Positions 51,863-62,290 of a DNA stretch of 64,000 bases are shown one piece after another (the first letter of the stretch is position 1; each line of letters opens with the position of its first letter). The translations under genes and the position numbers were made by a program. The DNA is taken from contig CAXBDK010000008.1 in the NCBI GenBank assembly GCA_963974715.1, positions 1 through 64,000 of the forward strand. The letters run 5' to 3'. Under the pieces are notes generated by a model. It searched no databases and was not told the origin of the DNA. It saw only the letters and a program-made list of their open reading frames with translations. The stretch is from Sediminicola sp963974715. Lineage in GTDB: Bacteria > Bacteroidota > Bacteroidia > Flavobacteriales > Flavobacteriaceae.

Positions 51863-53584
51863 CTACCATCCGGGATTTTGTTCATAAACGCCTGCGGACA
51901 ATCTGATCTCCGATTCCGGAACCGGCACCAATCCTTTGGTCTCAGGCCTATAGGTAACATTGTAAACCGCATCGATTCCAGAGTTTCTAACATCAATGCT
52001 TTCGTCAAAGGCGGTATTCACATCTCCCCATCTAACCAGGTCGAACCAACGCAATCCTTCAAAGGCGAACTCATGAAGCCGTTCTTGTTTTAAAGCGTCC
52101 AAGGAGTAACCGATCTGACCTAAACCTGCCCTTCCACGAACTAGGTTCATCCCCGTAGCGGTTTCAGAAATCTCGGAATGCATCAGAAGTACATCGGCGT
52201 AACGCATAAGGATATAATCTTGGGCGGCCCATAACTGCATGGGGTCGCCGTTCACCATATCATATAAAAAATAGAACATCCCCTTTACCCCATCCGTACC
52301 ATCCGGGTCTGGGTCTTGGTGTTGTATAGTGGTATATTTTTTATTGAAGAAACCTGTCTCATGGTCTCCTTTATTGGCTTCGTAACTGTCCGTTCCCTGT
52401 TCTGCATTTCCCAATTCCAGTATGGAGCCTTCCTTTCGCGGATCGGCATCGTCCCACTGGTTCCACAATTTTGGATTTACCGTTCCCCAGCCCCAACCGG
52501 TCCCAAAAGGCACCATGGAATTATCACGGATACCTAGGAACAAGGGCATTCTATTGTTGTACTTCTGACCCGCGTCCCAGTTTGTAGTGGAATATCTCAG
52601 TGCGAACATGGTCTCATAGTTTCCGGTTCCAAATGTAGGCGTATGACCGTCCTGGCCCACCCAGTCCAAACCTTCCTCCTCGGCCCAGGGAAGTACGGTA
52701 GTGCCTGCACTTTCATTCACATAGGAATACGGCCATAGATTTCTGAAATCATCGGCCAATTCATGCCCACTATTGGCGATACAATCGTTTAAATACGCCA
52801 GGATATCCGTTTTGGACAAGGAACCCCCATCCGCCAATGGCATATCACTGGTTGGCTGCCCCTCCATATTGGTCATGTAACCTGTATAGAACAAAAAGAC
52901 CCTGGCCATATAAGCTTGGGCCGTCCATTTATTCGCATGCCCATAACTAGCGGTCGGAATACTTGGAAACGGTTCCGATGGCATGGTCTCTATGGCAATC
53001 TTTAAATCGGATGCAATCTGCGCGAAGGTTTCCGTAAAAGTTGATCTTGGAGCTTCCCTCGGATCGTCAATCTTCAAAATAAGCGGCATGCCCCCAAAAA
53101 ACTTGGCGGCCCTAAAGTAAAAGAATGCCCTCATAAAGTGGGATTCACCAATGGTCTGGTTCTTAAATGCGGCCGCTTCCGCTTCCGTATCAAAGAAAGT
53201 ACCAAAATCAATTTCCTCCACTTTTTCGATTATGGCGTTTGCACGTGTAACCCCATTGTAGGTTTCCTTCCACAGATCGTGATAGGTATCTTCCTCGGGA
53301 TCTACAAAATTATCAACATTTTTTGCAGACCTGTCATCCGGACCACCTCCGCCCAACATCATATCGGACATTAAATTAGCGGCAATTCCCTCGTCACTAT
53401 GGATTCCCCCTACGTACAAGGCATTGTACACTCCAGAAATGGCTTCATTTATATCATCTGGGGTCCTATAGAAATTATCCAAACTTTTCTCATATAGATT
53501 ATCGGTGTCCAAAAGATCTTCCCTGCAACCGGTTGCCATTACCATCGTTGCAATACATATATAACTTGCTATTTTTTTCATCAT
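51863..53584 (-). CDS. RagB/SusD lipoprotein (second pair)
   Basis: 573 aa. Lipobox VMATGC with Cys at about residue 20. A typical RagB/SusD fold with TPR helices: DNLYEKSLDNFYRTPDDINEAI at the N-terminus, GESHFMRAFFYFRAAKFFGG, and the C-terminal LLMHSEISE, RLHEFAFEGLRWFDLVRWGD and PVPESEI motifs. It binds glycan above the SusC channel. It begins 14 bp after the SusC stop. Confidence 0.95.
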   Translation of the reverse strand: MMKKIASYICIATMVMATGCREDLLDTDNLYEKSLDNFYRTPDDINEAISGVYNALYVGGIHSDEGIAANLMSDMMLGGGGPDDRSAKNVDNFVDPEEDTYHDLWKETYNGVTRANAIIEKVEEIDFGTFFDTEAEAAAFKNQTIGESHFMRAFFYFRAAKFFGGMPLILKIDDPREAPRSTFTETFAQIASDLKIAIETMPSEPFPSIPTASYGHANKWTAQAYMARVFLFYTGYMTNMEGQPTSDMPLADGGSLSKTDILAYLNDCIANSGHELADDFRNLWPYSYVNESAGTTVLPWAEEEGLDWVGQDGHTPTFGTGNYETMFALRYSTTNWDAGQKYNNRMPLFLGIRDNSMVPFGTGWGWGTVNPKLWNQWDDADPRKEGSILELGNAEQGTDSYEANKGDHETGFFNKKYTTIQHQDPDPDGTDGVKGMFYFLYDMVNGDPMQLWAAQDYILMRYADVLLMHSEISETATGMNLVRGRAGLGQIGYSLDALKQERLHEFAFEGLRWFDLVRWGDVNTAFDESIDVRNSGIDAVYNVTYRPETKGLVPVPESEIRLSAGVYEQNPGW

Positions 53585-53597
53585 CAGCTATTTAAAA

Positions 53598-56500
53598 TTA
53601 AAACGCAACATTTACCCCGAACATTACCGTTCTCGGTAATGGATACAGTCCCAAGTCGATACCAGAGGCCCAACCGGCATCATGCCCAAATGAGACCTCG
53701 GGATCCATACCTTCGAATTTCGTAAACGTATAAAGGTTGTTTATGGCGCAATAGAACTTTATATCCTTGATATAACTTAGATTGGATAGATACTGTCCCA
53801 GTTTAACACCTACCGTAAGGTTATTGATCCTTAAATAATCGGCATCCTGCATATAAATATCGGAAATCCAGTTATTGTTCCTGTTCGACACAGAACTTAA
53901 TCGGGGCAATCTATCGGAGGTTCCCGCACCATGCCATCGATCGAATATTTCAGTGGTATAATTTTGGGTATAGTTATCCGCAAAAGATCTGTACGACTGC
54001 ATCACCTGCATACCAAACTTCCCCGATAAGGTCGTGTTGGCATAAAAACCTTTGTATTCTGCATTCAATTGGATACCCAGTTCAAAATCGGGATTGGGAT
54101 TGCCCAACATAAGTTTGTCCGCTTCATCGATCAGTCCGTCATTGTTCTGATCCACAAACCGAACATCCCCAGGACGCTGATCGCTAAAATAGGGGTTCCC
54201 ATCTGGTGTTACATAGGCATCCACTTCATCCTGTGTCTGTAGGATACCCGCCGTTTCATAACCGTAAAAGAATCCTATGGGTTTGCCTACTTCTACCCTT
54301 GATACCGCTGCGGTTCCTTGGGAAAGGACATGCTGGGGACCTTGTATGATTCCTTCGGCATTATCGATTCTGGTTACCTCGTTCTTGTTAAAGGCACCAC
54401 TTATGGAAGCTCCATATTTAAAATCCCCTATATTGTCGTTCCATGACAACATAAGTTCATAACCTTTATTCTCTATGTCCCCACCATTTTTATAAGGAGG
54501 TCCAGCTCCAGCAGTTCCCAGTTGTGGAGGAACAACTAACCAATCCATGGTTTTCTTCTTATACCATTCGGCTGTAAAAGCCATTCGCGAGTCAAAGAAT
54601 CTGGCATCCAACCCAAAATTTAACTGTTCGGAAGTTTCCCATTTTACATCCGGATTGGTCACCCTTGCCGGTACGGCGGTAGGTCCGGAAATAGGTTTGG
54701 TATCCCCAAAATAATAACCGGGATTGAGATATGCAATATTGGAGCTATAGATAAAATTATCGATGGATTGATTTCCATTCTGTCCCCAGCTAGCCCTGAG
54801 TTTTGCAAAGTCGACTACACTATTATCACTTCCTATAAAATCTTCATTGGTAAGCACCCAACCGGCCGAGGCGGAAGGAAAATACCCCCATCGGTTTCCT
54901 TTCGCAAAATTTGACGAGCCATCTGCCCTCATAGTTGCGGAAAAGAGGTATTTCTCTTTATAATCATACTGCGCCCTTGCCATATAGGACAATAGAGCAC
55001 CTCCACCGGCGGCCCAATCCGCACCATAGGTATTGATGGCACTTATATCACTTTTATCCACATTGTTCAAAAAAGCGTATTGTGGCAACCCGAACCGTGT
55101 ATTGGCCATGCTTCCACCCACTTCATTATTAAGGACATTTTTATAGAATTCATTACCGATCAACACATTTAGCTGGTGGTCCCCAAAGGAATGATCATAG
55201 GACAGGGTATTTGTCAGGGTGGTATTGGCGCCCATATACTGACTTTGGGCGGCCGCATCAACCGAATTGTTGTAAAGAACGCCCAAACCATAGGTAGGGG
55301 TCCAAGAACGGCCATGCCCAAACCACGAATCAAAGCCGTAAGAAGATCGCAATTTCAGGTTTTTGAACGGTTCAATTTCCACATAAACATTGCCCACTAT
55401 AGTATTGTTCTTATTTCCCAAATTGCTGTAATTATGGCGATAGAACATTACCGCCAACGGATTGGTCTGGCCCCGGGCCCATCCGTCCAATGTAGGCGTA
55501 AAACCATTTGGATCGGGAGATTGGTCCCAATAAGCGGGCATCAATGGATTTTGCACCAACGCATTGTGCAAATCGTTATAGTAAATATTACCGGTGGCAA
55601 CACTTCTGTTTTCCGTGTTGGTATAGGTCAGGTTTTCCCCAAAGGTAATGATACTGTGCTCATCGTTTTTGAACAGTACAAACTCCGTGTTCATTCTAGC
55701 GGTCAGCCTTTTAAAACCCGCATCGGTCAGTTGCCCTCCCAAAATTCCCGTTTGATCAAAATAAGATACTCCGAAGGCATAGGTACTATTTTCACTTCCT
55801 CCAGTGACATTTAGGGAATGGCTACTGATAGGTGCATTATTTGAAGATAATTCATCTATCCAATTGGTGCCTTCCCAGCCATTTTGAAGCATTTGCCATA
55901 CTTCCGCACCTAATTGGGTACCTAGGTTTCCCGCAAAATTATCGTTCAGCCAACTATTGTTCTGTAAGAGGGCTTCCCAGTTGTTCGCGGGGAGACCATC
56001 ATTTATCCTGCCCTCATCCATAATGAACATATATTCCTGTGCATTTAGAGGGGATACGTTCTTATAAATCTTCTGAAATCCATAGTAGCTATCGTACTGC
56101 ACCGTAGCCTGACTGCCTTTTCTTCCCTTATGGGTCGTTACCAAGACAACCCCGTTGGCGGCCCTAGATCCATAAATGGCCGCCGAGGCCGCATCTTTCA
56201 ATACATCAATGGATTGAATATCAGAGGAATTTAAATAGTCGATATTACCAACTGCCACCCCATCTACAATATACAAGGGACTGGAATTTCCTATAGTCCC
56301 CAGACCACGAATGGTAACCTTGGTCCCTGCACCAGGGCTCCCGTTATTTCTGGTAATACTGATACCAGGTGCTACTCCCTGTAACGCTTCCATAGCCGTA
56401 CCGGTATTTAATGCAGCGATATCCTCTCCTTTCACATTCAGGTTAGCTCCCGTGGTCAGCGCCTTCTTTTGGACACCGTAACCTATTACCACCACTTCTT

Positions 56501-56810
56501 CCAACGATTCCAGGGATTCTTCCAAGACCACATTTATGGTAGTCTGTTGTCCGACCTGTACGGTCTGGGTGGTCATTCCGATATACGAAAAAACAAGGTT
56601 GGCCGTACCGGATACGTTCGAAATACTGTAATTGCCATCAAAATCGGTTGTAACCCCGTTTGTAGTGCCCTCTACCATCACGGTCACCCCCGGCAACGGC
56701 ATTCCCGAAGCATCGGTCACGCTGCCCCTTATGGTATTCGCCTGCGAAAGAACATTTTGGGTGCAGACCAAAACCAAAGCGATAATCATAAATTTTAACT
56801 TTAGCATCAT
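53598..56810 (-). CDS. SusC/RagA TonB-linked outer-membrane transporter (second pair)
   Basis: 1070 aa. Signal peptide (1-22), CarboxypepD_reg-like domain (about 27-105, GSVTDASGMPLPGVTVMVEG), TonB region EEVVVIGYGVQKK (about 106-118), plug (about 120-230, GVAPGISITRNNGSPG, RGLGTIGNSSPLYIVDGV) and a barrel ending in FGVNVAF. It is the glycan-class SusC (VIGYG form), paired with a RagB/SusD. Expression is likely controlled by the adjacent hybrid sensor. Confidence 0.96.
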   Translation of the reverse strand: MMLKLKFMIIALVLVCTQNVLSQANTIRGSVTDASGMPLPGVTVMVEGTTNGVTTDFDGNYSISNVSGTANLVFSYIGMTTQTVQVGQQTTINVVLEESLESLEEVVVIGYGVQKKALTTGANLNVKGEDIAALNTGTAMEALQGVAPGISITRNNGSPGAGTKVTIRGLGTIGNSSPLYIVDGVAVGNIDYLNSSDIQSIDVLKDAASAAIYGSRAANGVVLVTTHKGRKGSQATVQYDSYYGFQKIYKNVSPLNAQEYMFIMDEGRINDGLPANNWEALLQNNSWLNDNFAGNLGTQLGAEVWQMLQNGWEGTNWIDELSSNNAPISSHSLNVTGGSENSTYAFGVSYFDQTGILGGQLTDAGFKRLTARMNTEFVLFKNDEHSIITFGENLTYTNTENRSVATGNIYYNDLHNALVQNPLMPAYWDQSPDPNGFTPTLDGWARGQTNPLAVMFYRHNYSNLGNKNNTIVGNVYVEIEPFKNLKLRSSYGFDSWFGHGRSWTPTYGLGVLYNNSVDAAAQSQYMGANTTLTNTLSYDHSFGDHQLNVLIGNEFYKNVLNNEVGGSMANTRFGLPQYAFLNNVDKSDISAINTYGADWAAGGGALLSYMARAQYDYKEKYLFSATMRADGSSNFAKGNRWGYFPSASAGWVLTNEDFIGSDNSVVDFAKLRASWGQNGNQSIDNFIYSSNIAYLNPGYYFGDTKPISGPTAVPARVTNPDVKWETSEQLNFGLDARFFDSRMAFTAEWYKKKTMDWLVVPPQLGTAGAGPPYKNGGDIENKGYELMLSWNDNIGDFKYGASISGAFNKNEVTRIDNAEGIIQGPQHVLSQGTAAVSRVEVGKPIGFFYGYETAGILQTQDEVDAYVTPDGNPYFSDQRPGDVRFVDQNNDGLIDEADKLMLGNPNPDFELGIQLNAEYKGFYANTTLSGKFGMQVMQSYRSFADNYTQNYTTEIFDRWHGAGTSDRLPRLSSVSNRNNNWISDIYMQDADYLRINNLTVGVKLGQYLSNLSYIKDIKFYCAINNLYTFTKFEGMDPEVSFGHDAGWASGIDLGLYPLPRTVMFGVNVAF

Positions 56811-57356
56811 TTATTGATTTAGTTTAGGTTAATTTTTTCCCTTCCAAAATACACTGGTCTGCTACCGATTTCACCTTGAGCTGTTGTTGTTTTTAAAGCA
56901 CGAAAACAACTATAAATACAAGTAGGCCAACAACGGCCACTGCCAGAAGTACCTCAACCAATTGCTTCCAGTTGAATTTTGAAAGGTTCGATTTCATTTC
57001 CTCAAATGTTAAATTAATATTAAATATGGCCTAGCAATTATCGTGCATCCAATGGAAATTATGGCGCAAGATTGAGCAATTGGCATTTTTATGCAACATA
57101 TATTATAGGATACGCATCATAGTTTATATATTTTGACAATAGTTGAAGATGAGAATAAAGAGAACTGAAGAAAAGACAATTGGGTTGCTACGCTGCTTGG
57201 AAGAAATTCGAAAAATTATTATCATTTAGAAAATTTCCAAGGCCAGGAATGTTCAAAGATGGTCCAAAATGAACGCATGCCAGCAGAGGGTATCAATCCC
57301 CGCTCTATATGCCTTTGACCAAAGAGTGAACCTAAAATATGGATACTTGTCCCGAA
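56811..57356. other. Intergenic region upstream of SusC with one micro-ORF
   Basis: 546 bp between the hybrid sensor gene and SusC, both on the minus strand. It contains the micro-ORF at 56893-56997 and should hold the SusC promoter and the binding site for the sensor's AraC domain, most likely at 57000-57240. No other gene. Confidence 0.55.
56893..56997 (-). CDS. 34 aa single-pass membrane peptide upstream of SusC
   Basis: ATG at 56997, TAA ending at 56893. It starts MKSNLSKFNWKQLVEV and then has an unbroken hydrophobic run LLAVAVVGLLVFIVVFVL. The basic N-terminal part and a single helix of about 18 residues make a plausible inner-membrane peptide. It lies 83 bp upstream of the SusC ATG on the same strand and would be part of the same transcript. 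No known family. It could be a leader peptide or an accessory of the transport locus. Confidence 0.6.
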   Translation of the reverse strand: MKSNLSKFNWKQLVEVLLAVAVVGLLVFIVVFVL

Positions 57357-60300
57357 TCAAACATCTGTAGGCAACTGTTCAAAATAGTTCTTAAAGCATT
57401 TAGTGAAATAGGACGGGGACGTAAAACCAACCTTGTAACAGACATCCGTAATATTTGAATTTCCATTTTCGATCATTTGTTTCGCCTTCTGCAGCCTGAT
57501 ATTCCTTAAAAACTCCGCAGCACTTTGATTTGTCAGTGCCTTGATTTTACGGTAGAATTGACTTCTGCTTAAATTTAGCTGTGAGGCCATGGTTTCTACA
57601 CTCAGCTCCGGGTCATCAATATTCTTGTTGATATAGTTCAACACTTTTTCAATGAATTCCTTATCCAAGGATGAAGTATTCACCATTACCGGTACATCGC
57701 TGATCACACTAAAGTACTTATTGAAAATTAGCTGTCTGCTGGTAATCAGTTGAGATAAACGAAGCTTTAACAACCGCATGTCAAAAGGTTTCACCATATA
57801 GGCATCCGCTCCCATTTGTATACCTTCCATGCGATCGTCTATAAGGGCTTTGGCCGTAAGCATCATCAATGGAATATGGCTCGTCTTAATGTCTCCCTTT
57901 ATTTTCTTACAGAAGTCAAGTCCGTTCATCTCGGGCATCATGATATCCGCAATAATGATATCCGGTAAGGTGGTTCTGGCCACTGAAAGACCTTCCTTGC
58001 CATTACGGGCCAAAAGCACTTTGTACTGACCTTTAAGCTCGGTCCTTAAATAATTCCGGAGCTCATTATTGTCTTCAACGATCAACAAGGTATAAGCACT
58101 CGACAGCTCATCAAAATCCTGTATTTCCGTCGTTTCCCCTACGTGTAGGTCGGTCTTGAAACCGTCTTTTATATGTTCCGGTCCCAATGCGTTTTCAGCC
58201 ATAAGGTGCACGTTGTGGATGGGCAAGACGATCTTAAAGGTAGTCCCCTCTCCCACTTCGCTCTTCACCTCTATTTTACCTTTGAGCAAATTGACGAAGT
58301 TTTGCACAACTTCCAGTCCTATTCCCGTACCTCCATAATAGGATTTGTTCAAATTTTCAACCTGGTAGAAACGTTCGAATATTTTGGTAAGTTCCTCCTT
58401 TTCCAGTCCAGGGCCGGTATCGGAAATAAGCATCTCAATTCCTTTGGTGGGTTTGTGTTCATCTACCAATGGCAATTCGTACAGACTATCACTGGACAAA
58501 AGTTGGACGGTTATAGCGCCACCTTCCGGGGTCACTTTAAAGGCGTTGGAAAGTATATTAAAAATAATTTTTTCCAACATTCCAGGATCCGACCAGACCA
58601 TTTGTTCCCCTAGGTCGGTATCTAGGGAAAGGTGTATGTTCCTTTCAAAGGCCTCCGAGGCGAAGTGGCTCAATATTTCCCTTGTAAGTTCCGTCACATT
58701 GAGCTGCTTTGCCCTTACACCTATTTTGTTCAGTTCCAATTTTCTAAAATCCAGAAGTTCGTTTACCAACCTATAGAGTCTATCGGTGTTTTTATGTATA
58801 ACCTGGTGTTTTTCCCTTATCCGTTGGGGCAGGCTTAAGCTTTCGTCGCGGATGATATCTTGTATCGGATTTAGTATCAGGGTAAGCGGTGTCCTGAATT
58901 CATGGGAAATATTGGTGAAAAATTGGAACTTCTTTTCATCCATATCCTTTTCCCGTAACCGTTTCTCCCTTTCTGTATTGATCAATTGTTTTTCCCGCAG
59001 TCTGGCACTGGTCAATTTGTTCAGAAGGTAGATGCCAAAAATAAACAATACAACATAGGAGATTATGGCCCAGCTTGCTTTCCACCAAGGAGGGAGCACG
59101 GTTATAAAAAGACGTAAGGGCTTTTCGCTCCATACACCATCGTTATTGGCCGCCTTTAATTTAAAAATATAGTCTCCCGGATCTAGATTGGTATAGGTAG
59201 CACTTCTCTTTTCCCCCACAAAGTTCCATGATTTCTCATACCCTTCCAAATAATAGGCGTATACGTTCTCTTCGGGGCGGGTAAAGTTGATCCCAGAATA
59301 CTCAAGTGTAAATACGGATTGTTTATGGGTAAGAACTATGCTATCGGTCTCTGAAATTACCCTCTTTAACGGGGAACCCTTCTGTCCGGGCATCGTCTTT
59401 TCATTGAACAGCTTGAAATCGGATAAATATAAAGGGGGTATATGTGTATTGGTTTTAATGTTTTGCGGATCAAAGAAATCTATCCCTTGATAACCACCAA
59501 AATAAATTCTGCCTTCTTCATCCCTAAAGGCCGAGTTCATATTGAAATCATTGGAAAGCAGTCCGTCATTTATATTATAATTGGTAAACCCATCAGTTTC
59601 TATATTTAATTTCGTAATTCCCGAATTTCCGGATACCCAGATATTTCCATCCAGACTTTGGACAATACTGCAAACATTTACTTCCTTTAGGCCGTTCAAT
59701 GTATTATACCACGTAAAAATTTCCGTCCTTGGATCAAATTTGAACATCCCCGCCCCCTTGGTGCCGATCCATAATATTTTGTCGGCACCCTCATATAGGG
59801 AGAGAATATGGTTGGCCGATGAGTTGTTCTTATATTCCAAGGGCATTTTGTCAGTCATGGGCGTAACCGAAAAATTATCTTTGTCCTCCCTCCCTACTCT
59901 GAAAAGTCCCCTTGTGGTCCCCAACCAAATGTTGTCCCTGCTGTCTACCAATACTTTCCATATATCACTGTTTACAATGCCACTTTCAATAAAAGGAGCG
60001 GAACTATAATGGACAAATTGTCCCGTAACGGGGTTGTACGAATGCAGACCGCTTCTATAGGTCCCGATCCAAATGGTGCCTTTGGAATCTTCTGTAATAC
60101 TGGTGACGGTATTAGAGCTTAACTGGCCATTTGTATTCTCCAAATTAAAATTTATGAATTTTTTGGACCCTTTCTTCAGTAAGTATATGCCACTTTCCCA
60201 ACTGCCGGCCCAGATATTTTGTTCGCCATCGATAAGGATACTTTGTATATAATCGCTTGTAAGCCCGGAATATGGCCCCTCTTCAGAAGAATTGATATGG

Positions 60301-61508
60301 ATAAACGTGTTTGTCCGTTGGTCAAGGACATCTATACCACCACCATCCATTCCTATCCATAACTTTCCAGTGGCATCTTCCGAAATGGAACTTACCGAAC
60401 TTATCTGCAAAGAATTGGGGTTATTGTAAGAACTTGATATCCCTTCAAATTTATCGTATAGTTTATCGTACAGTGCGATTCCTTTATTATAGTAGCCCAG
60501 CCAAATCCTCTCGGCGTCATCAACATAGAGGGACCAAATGGAGTTGGACAAAATACTACTTTTATCATCTTTCTTCGCCAAATAATGGTTAAGCACGTCC
60601 CCTTGTTCATTTATATGAAAAAGTCCGTCGTTTTCAGTGCCGCACATCAACGTTCCATCGGGAAGAGTGATGATGGTAAAAAATGGATTCTGGGTAAATA
60701 CATATTTGTCTATCTTGAACAGTTCCTCTCCATCAAAATCTGAACTGCTTACCTTGTACAGACCTTCATAAAAACTTCCGATCCAAATATTATCCCGGTC
60801 ATCGATCAAAAGGGATTTAATCTGGGCACTTACTGTCGCCCTATTGTTTCTTCCTTGAAAATAGGCCCTTTTAAGAACTCCCGATTTGTTACCTATTTCA
60901 AAAAGTCCCCTGTTGGTCCCCACATAAATTTTCCCGTAACGGTTCCTTTTAATGCATTGCATGACAAGCGGCGAGCTTCCATGGGGATCATTGACCCCAA
61001 CTTTCTCCACCTTAAAACTTTCCATATCCAAACGGAACAGTCCTTTTTCATACCCTCCTATGTAAAGGTGCCCCGTGGAATCTTCCTGTAAGCTACTAAT
61101 GGAAATTGTATTCGCACCATCCCCACCATCCAATACCTTGATCCTTTTAAACCGATCGTTGTCCCTGTCATAGAGGTTCAGCCCTTCTTCAGTACCCACC
61201 CATAACCTGTTATTACTATCTATATAGGTCGTAAAAATCAAACTGCTGTTCAAGGATGTTTTATCGTACAGTTCATGTTTATAAATTTTAAAGTCCATAC
61301 CACTATATCGATAAAGACCCGAGCCATTGGTCCCTATCCATATAAAACCTTCCTTGTCCTGAACTATGGAGTAAACGCCAACTTTGGAAATTCCATCCTT
61401 TATGTTTACAAAGTTCAATTTAGGTACCACCTCTTGGGACAACAATACCTGACCATAAAAAGATAGGAAGAGAATAGGGAAAAGAAATCTTAATTTAAGA
61501 CTGCCCAT
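57357..61508 (-). CDS. SusR-type hybrid two-component system regulator
   Basis: 1383 aa. Signal peptide, then about twelve to fourteen two-component propeller repeats in the periplasm (about 30-730, with repeated G-I-W-IGT motifs such as GFIWIGTNGSGLYRYS), a Y_Y_Y domain (about 735-800), one membrane helix (about 812-832), HisKA with ISHEFRTPLTL (His about 867), HATPase (NILSNAFKVTPEGG, GGTGIGLEVV), a receiver (Asp in IIIADIMMPEMNGLD, about 1185) and an AraC helix-turn-helix (about 1275-1383, GFTSPSYFTKCFKNYF). It senses an oligosaccharide and activates nearby genes, most likely the SusC/SusD locus next to it. Confidence 0.96.
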   Translation of the reverse strand: MGSLKLRFLFPILFLSFYGQVLLSQEVVPKLNFVNIKDGISKVGVYSIVQDKEGFIWIGTNGSGLYRYSGMDFKIYKHELYDKTSLNSSLIFTTYIDSNNRLWVGTEEGLNLYDRDNDRFKRIKVLDGGDGANTISISSLQEDSTGHLYIGGYEKGLFRLDMESFKVEKVGVNDPHGSSPLVMQCIKRNRYGKIYVGTNRGLFEIGNKSGVLKRAYFQGRNNRATVSAQIKSLLIDDRDNIWIGSFYEGLYKVSSSDFDGEELFKIDKYVFTQNPFFTIITLPDGTLMCGTENDGLFHINEQGDVLNHYLAKKDDKSSILSNSIWSLYVDDAERIWLGYYNKGIALYDKLYDKFEGISSSYNNPNSLQISSVSSISEDATGKLWIGMDGGGIDVLDQRTNTFIHINSSEEGPYSGLTSDYIQSILIDGEQNIWAGSWESGIYLLKKGSKKFINFNLENTNGQLSSNTVTSITEDSKGTIWIGTYRSGLHSYNPVTGQFVHYSSAPFIESGIVNSDIWKVLVDSRDNIWLGTTRGLFRVGREDKDNFSVTPMTDKMPLEYKNNSSANHILSLYEGADKILWIGTKGAGMFKFDPRTEIFTWYNTLNGLKEVNVCSIVQSLDGNIWVSGNSGITKLNIETDGFTNYNINDGLLSNDFNMNSAFRDEEGRIYFGGYQGIDFFDPQNIKTNTHIPPLYLSDFKLFNEKTMPGQKGSPLKRVISETDSIVLTHKQSVFTLEYSGINFTRPEENVYAYYLEGYEKSWNFVGEKRSATYTNLDPGDYIFKLKAANNDGVWSEKPLRLFITVLPPWWKASWAIISYVVLFIFGIYLLNKLTSARLREKQLINTEREKRLREKDMDEKKFQFFTNISHEFRTPLTLILNPIQDIIRDESLSLPQRIREKHQVIHKNTDRLYRLVNELLDFRKLELNKIGVRAKQLNVTELTREILSHFASEAFERNIHLSLDTDLGEQMVWSDPGMLEKIIFNILSNAFKVTPEGGAITVQLLSSDSLYELPLVDEHKPTKGIEMLISDTGPGLEKEELTKIFERFYQVENLNKSYYGGTGIGLEVVQNFVNLLKGKIEVKSEVGEGTTFKIVLPIHNVHLMAENALGPEHIKDGFKTDLHVGETTEIQDFDELSSAYTLLIVEDNNELRNYLRTELKGQYKVLLARNGKEGLSVARTTLPDIIIADIMMPEMNGLDFCKKIKGDIKTSHIPLMMLTAKALIDDRMEGIQMGADAYMVKPFDMRLLKLRLSQLITSRQLIFNKYFSVISDVPVMVNTSSLDKEFIEKVLNYINKNIDDPELSVETMASQLNLSRSQFYRKIKALTNQSAAEFLRNIRLQKAKQMIENGNSNITDVCYKVGFTSPSYFTKCFKNYFEQLPTDV

Positions 61509-61825
61509 TTATAGTAATTTTTTCAGCTGAGTTGAACGAAAGTAAGCGTAAAATACGAAGTAAATCCATGAGCGGTTTATTTCTGGGTCAAGATGCAAAA
61601 AAAATCCGTGAGATCATAGCGCTTGCAGATCATAGTTTTCAAGAAGGCATTGTAAAGAAAATATGTACATCATAAAAGTACTTTTGAATTTCAATATCGG
61701 TAAAATCCTAGCCCATACCAATTTTACAACTATTTGTAACGACTGGTGAAATTGTTTCGAAAGGGACTTTTAGGATTCCCGTAAATTCCCTAACTTAAGC
61801 CCATTATTCCCTAATACCCAAAACC
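61509..61825. other. Divergent promoter region
   Basis: 317 bp between the hybrid sensor gene and the [2Fe-2S] gene. No repeat or gene seen. It must contain both promoters. Confidence 0.45.
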
Positions 61826-62290
61826 ATGGCAAATTTCACCTTGAACATCAACGGAAAAGAACAACATTTGGATATCGATCCGACGACCCCCATGCTCTGG
61901 GTACTTAGGGACCACCTTAACTTGGTTGGGACCAAATATGGCTGTGGTATCGCCCAATGTGGCGCTTGCACGATACACCTTGGGGATACTGCCGTAAGAT
62001 CCTGTCAACTGCCAGTATCCGCAGTTGGAGACCAATCCATAACCACTATAGAGGGGCTCTCAGAAAACGGTGACCATCCCGTACAAAAGGCTTGGTTGGA
62101 GCATGACGTATATCAATGCGGTTATTGTCAGGCTGGCCAGATCATGTCGGCCACTTCCCTCCTGAACAAAAATCCCAGTCCCACCGATGGGGAAATAGAA
62201 ACTGCCATGAGCGGGAACATCTGTCGTTGTGGCACCTATACAAGAATCAAGAAAGCTATCCACTCAGTTGGCAAGACCGAGAACGTTTAA
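61826..62290 (+). CDS. [2Fe-2S]-binding subunit of a molybdenum hydroxylase (IorA-like), orphan
   Basis: 154 aa. A plant-type ferredoxin domain with GCGIAQCGACTIHLG (about 43-57, first cluster with a further Cys near 67) and an all-helical C-terminal domain with CGYCQAGQIMSA and SGNICRCGTYTRIKKAI (second cluster). All eight expected Cys are present. It transfers electrons for the large molybdopterin subunit (isoquinoline 1-oxidoreductase or xanthine dehydrogenase type). That subunit normally follows directly, but here the next 410 bp hold no gene, so the protein is an orphan in this window. Confidence 0.93.
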   Translation: MANFTLNINGKEQHLDIDPTTPMLWVLRDHLNLVGTKYGCGIAQCGACTIHLGDTAVRSCQLPVSAVGDQSITTIEGLSENGDHPVQKAWLEHDVYQCGYCQAGQIMSATSLLNKNPSPTDGEIETAMSGNICRCGTYTRIKKAIHSVGKTENV

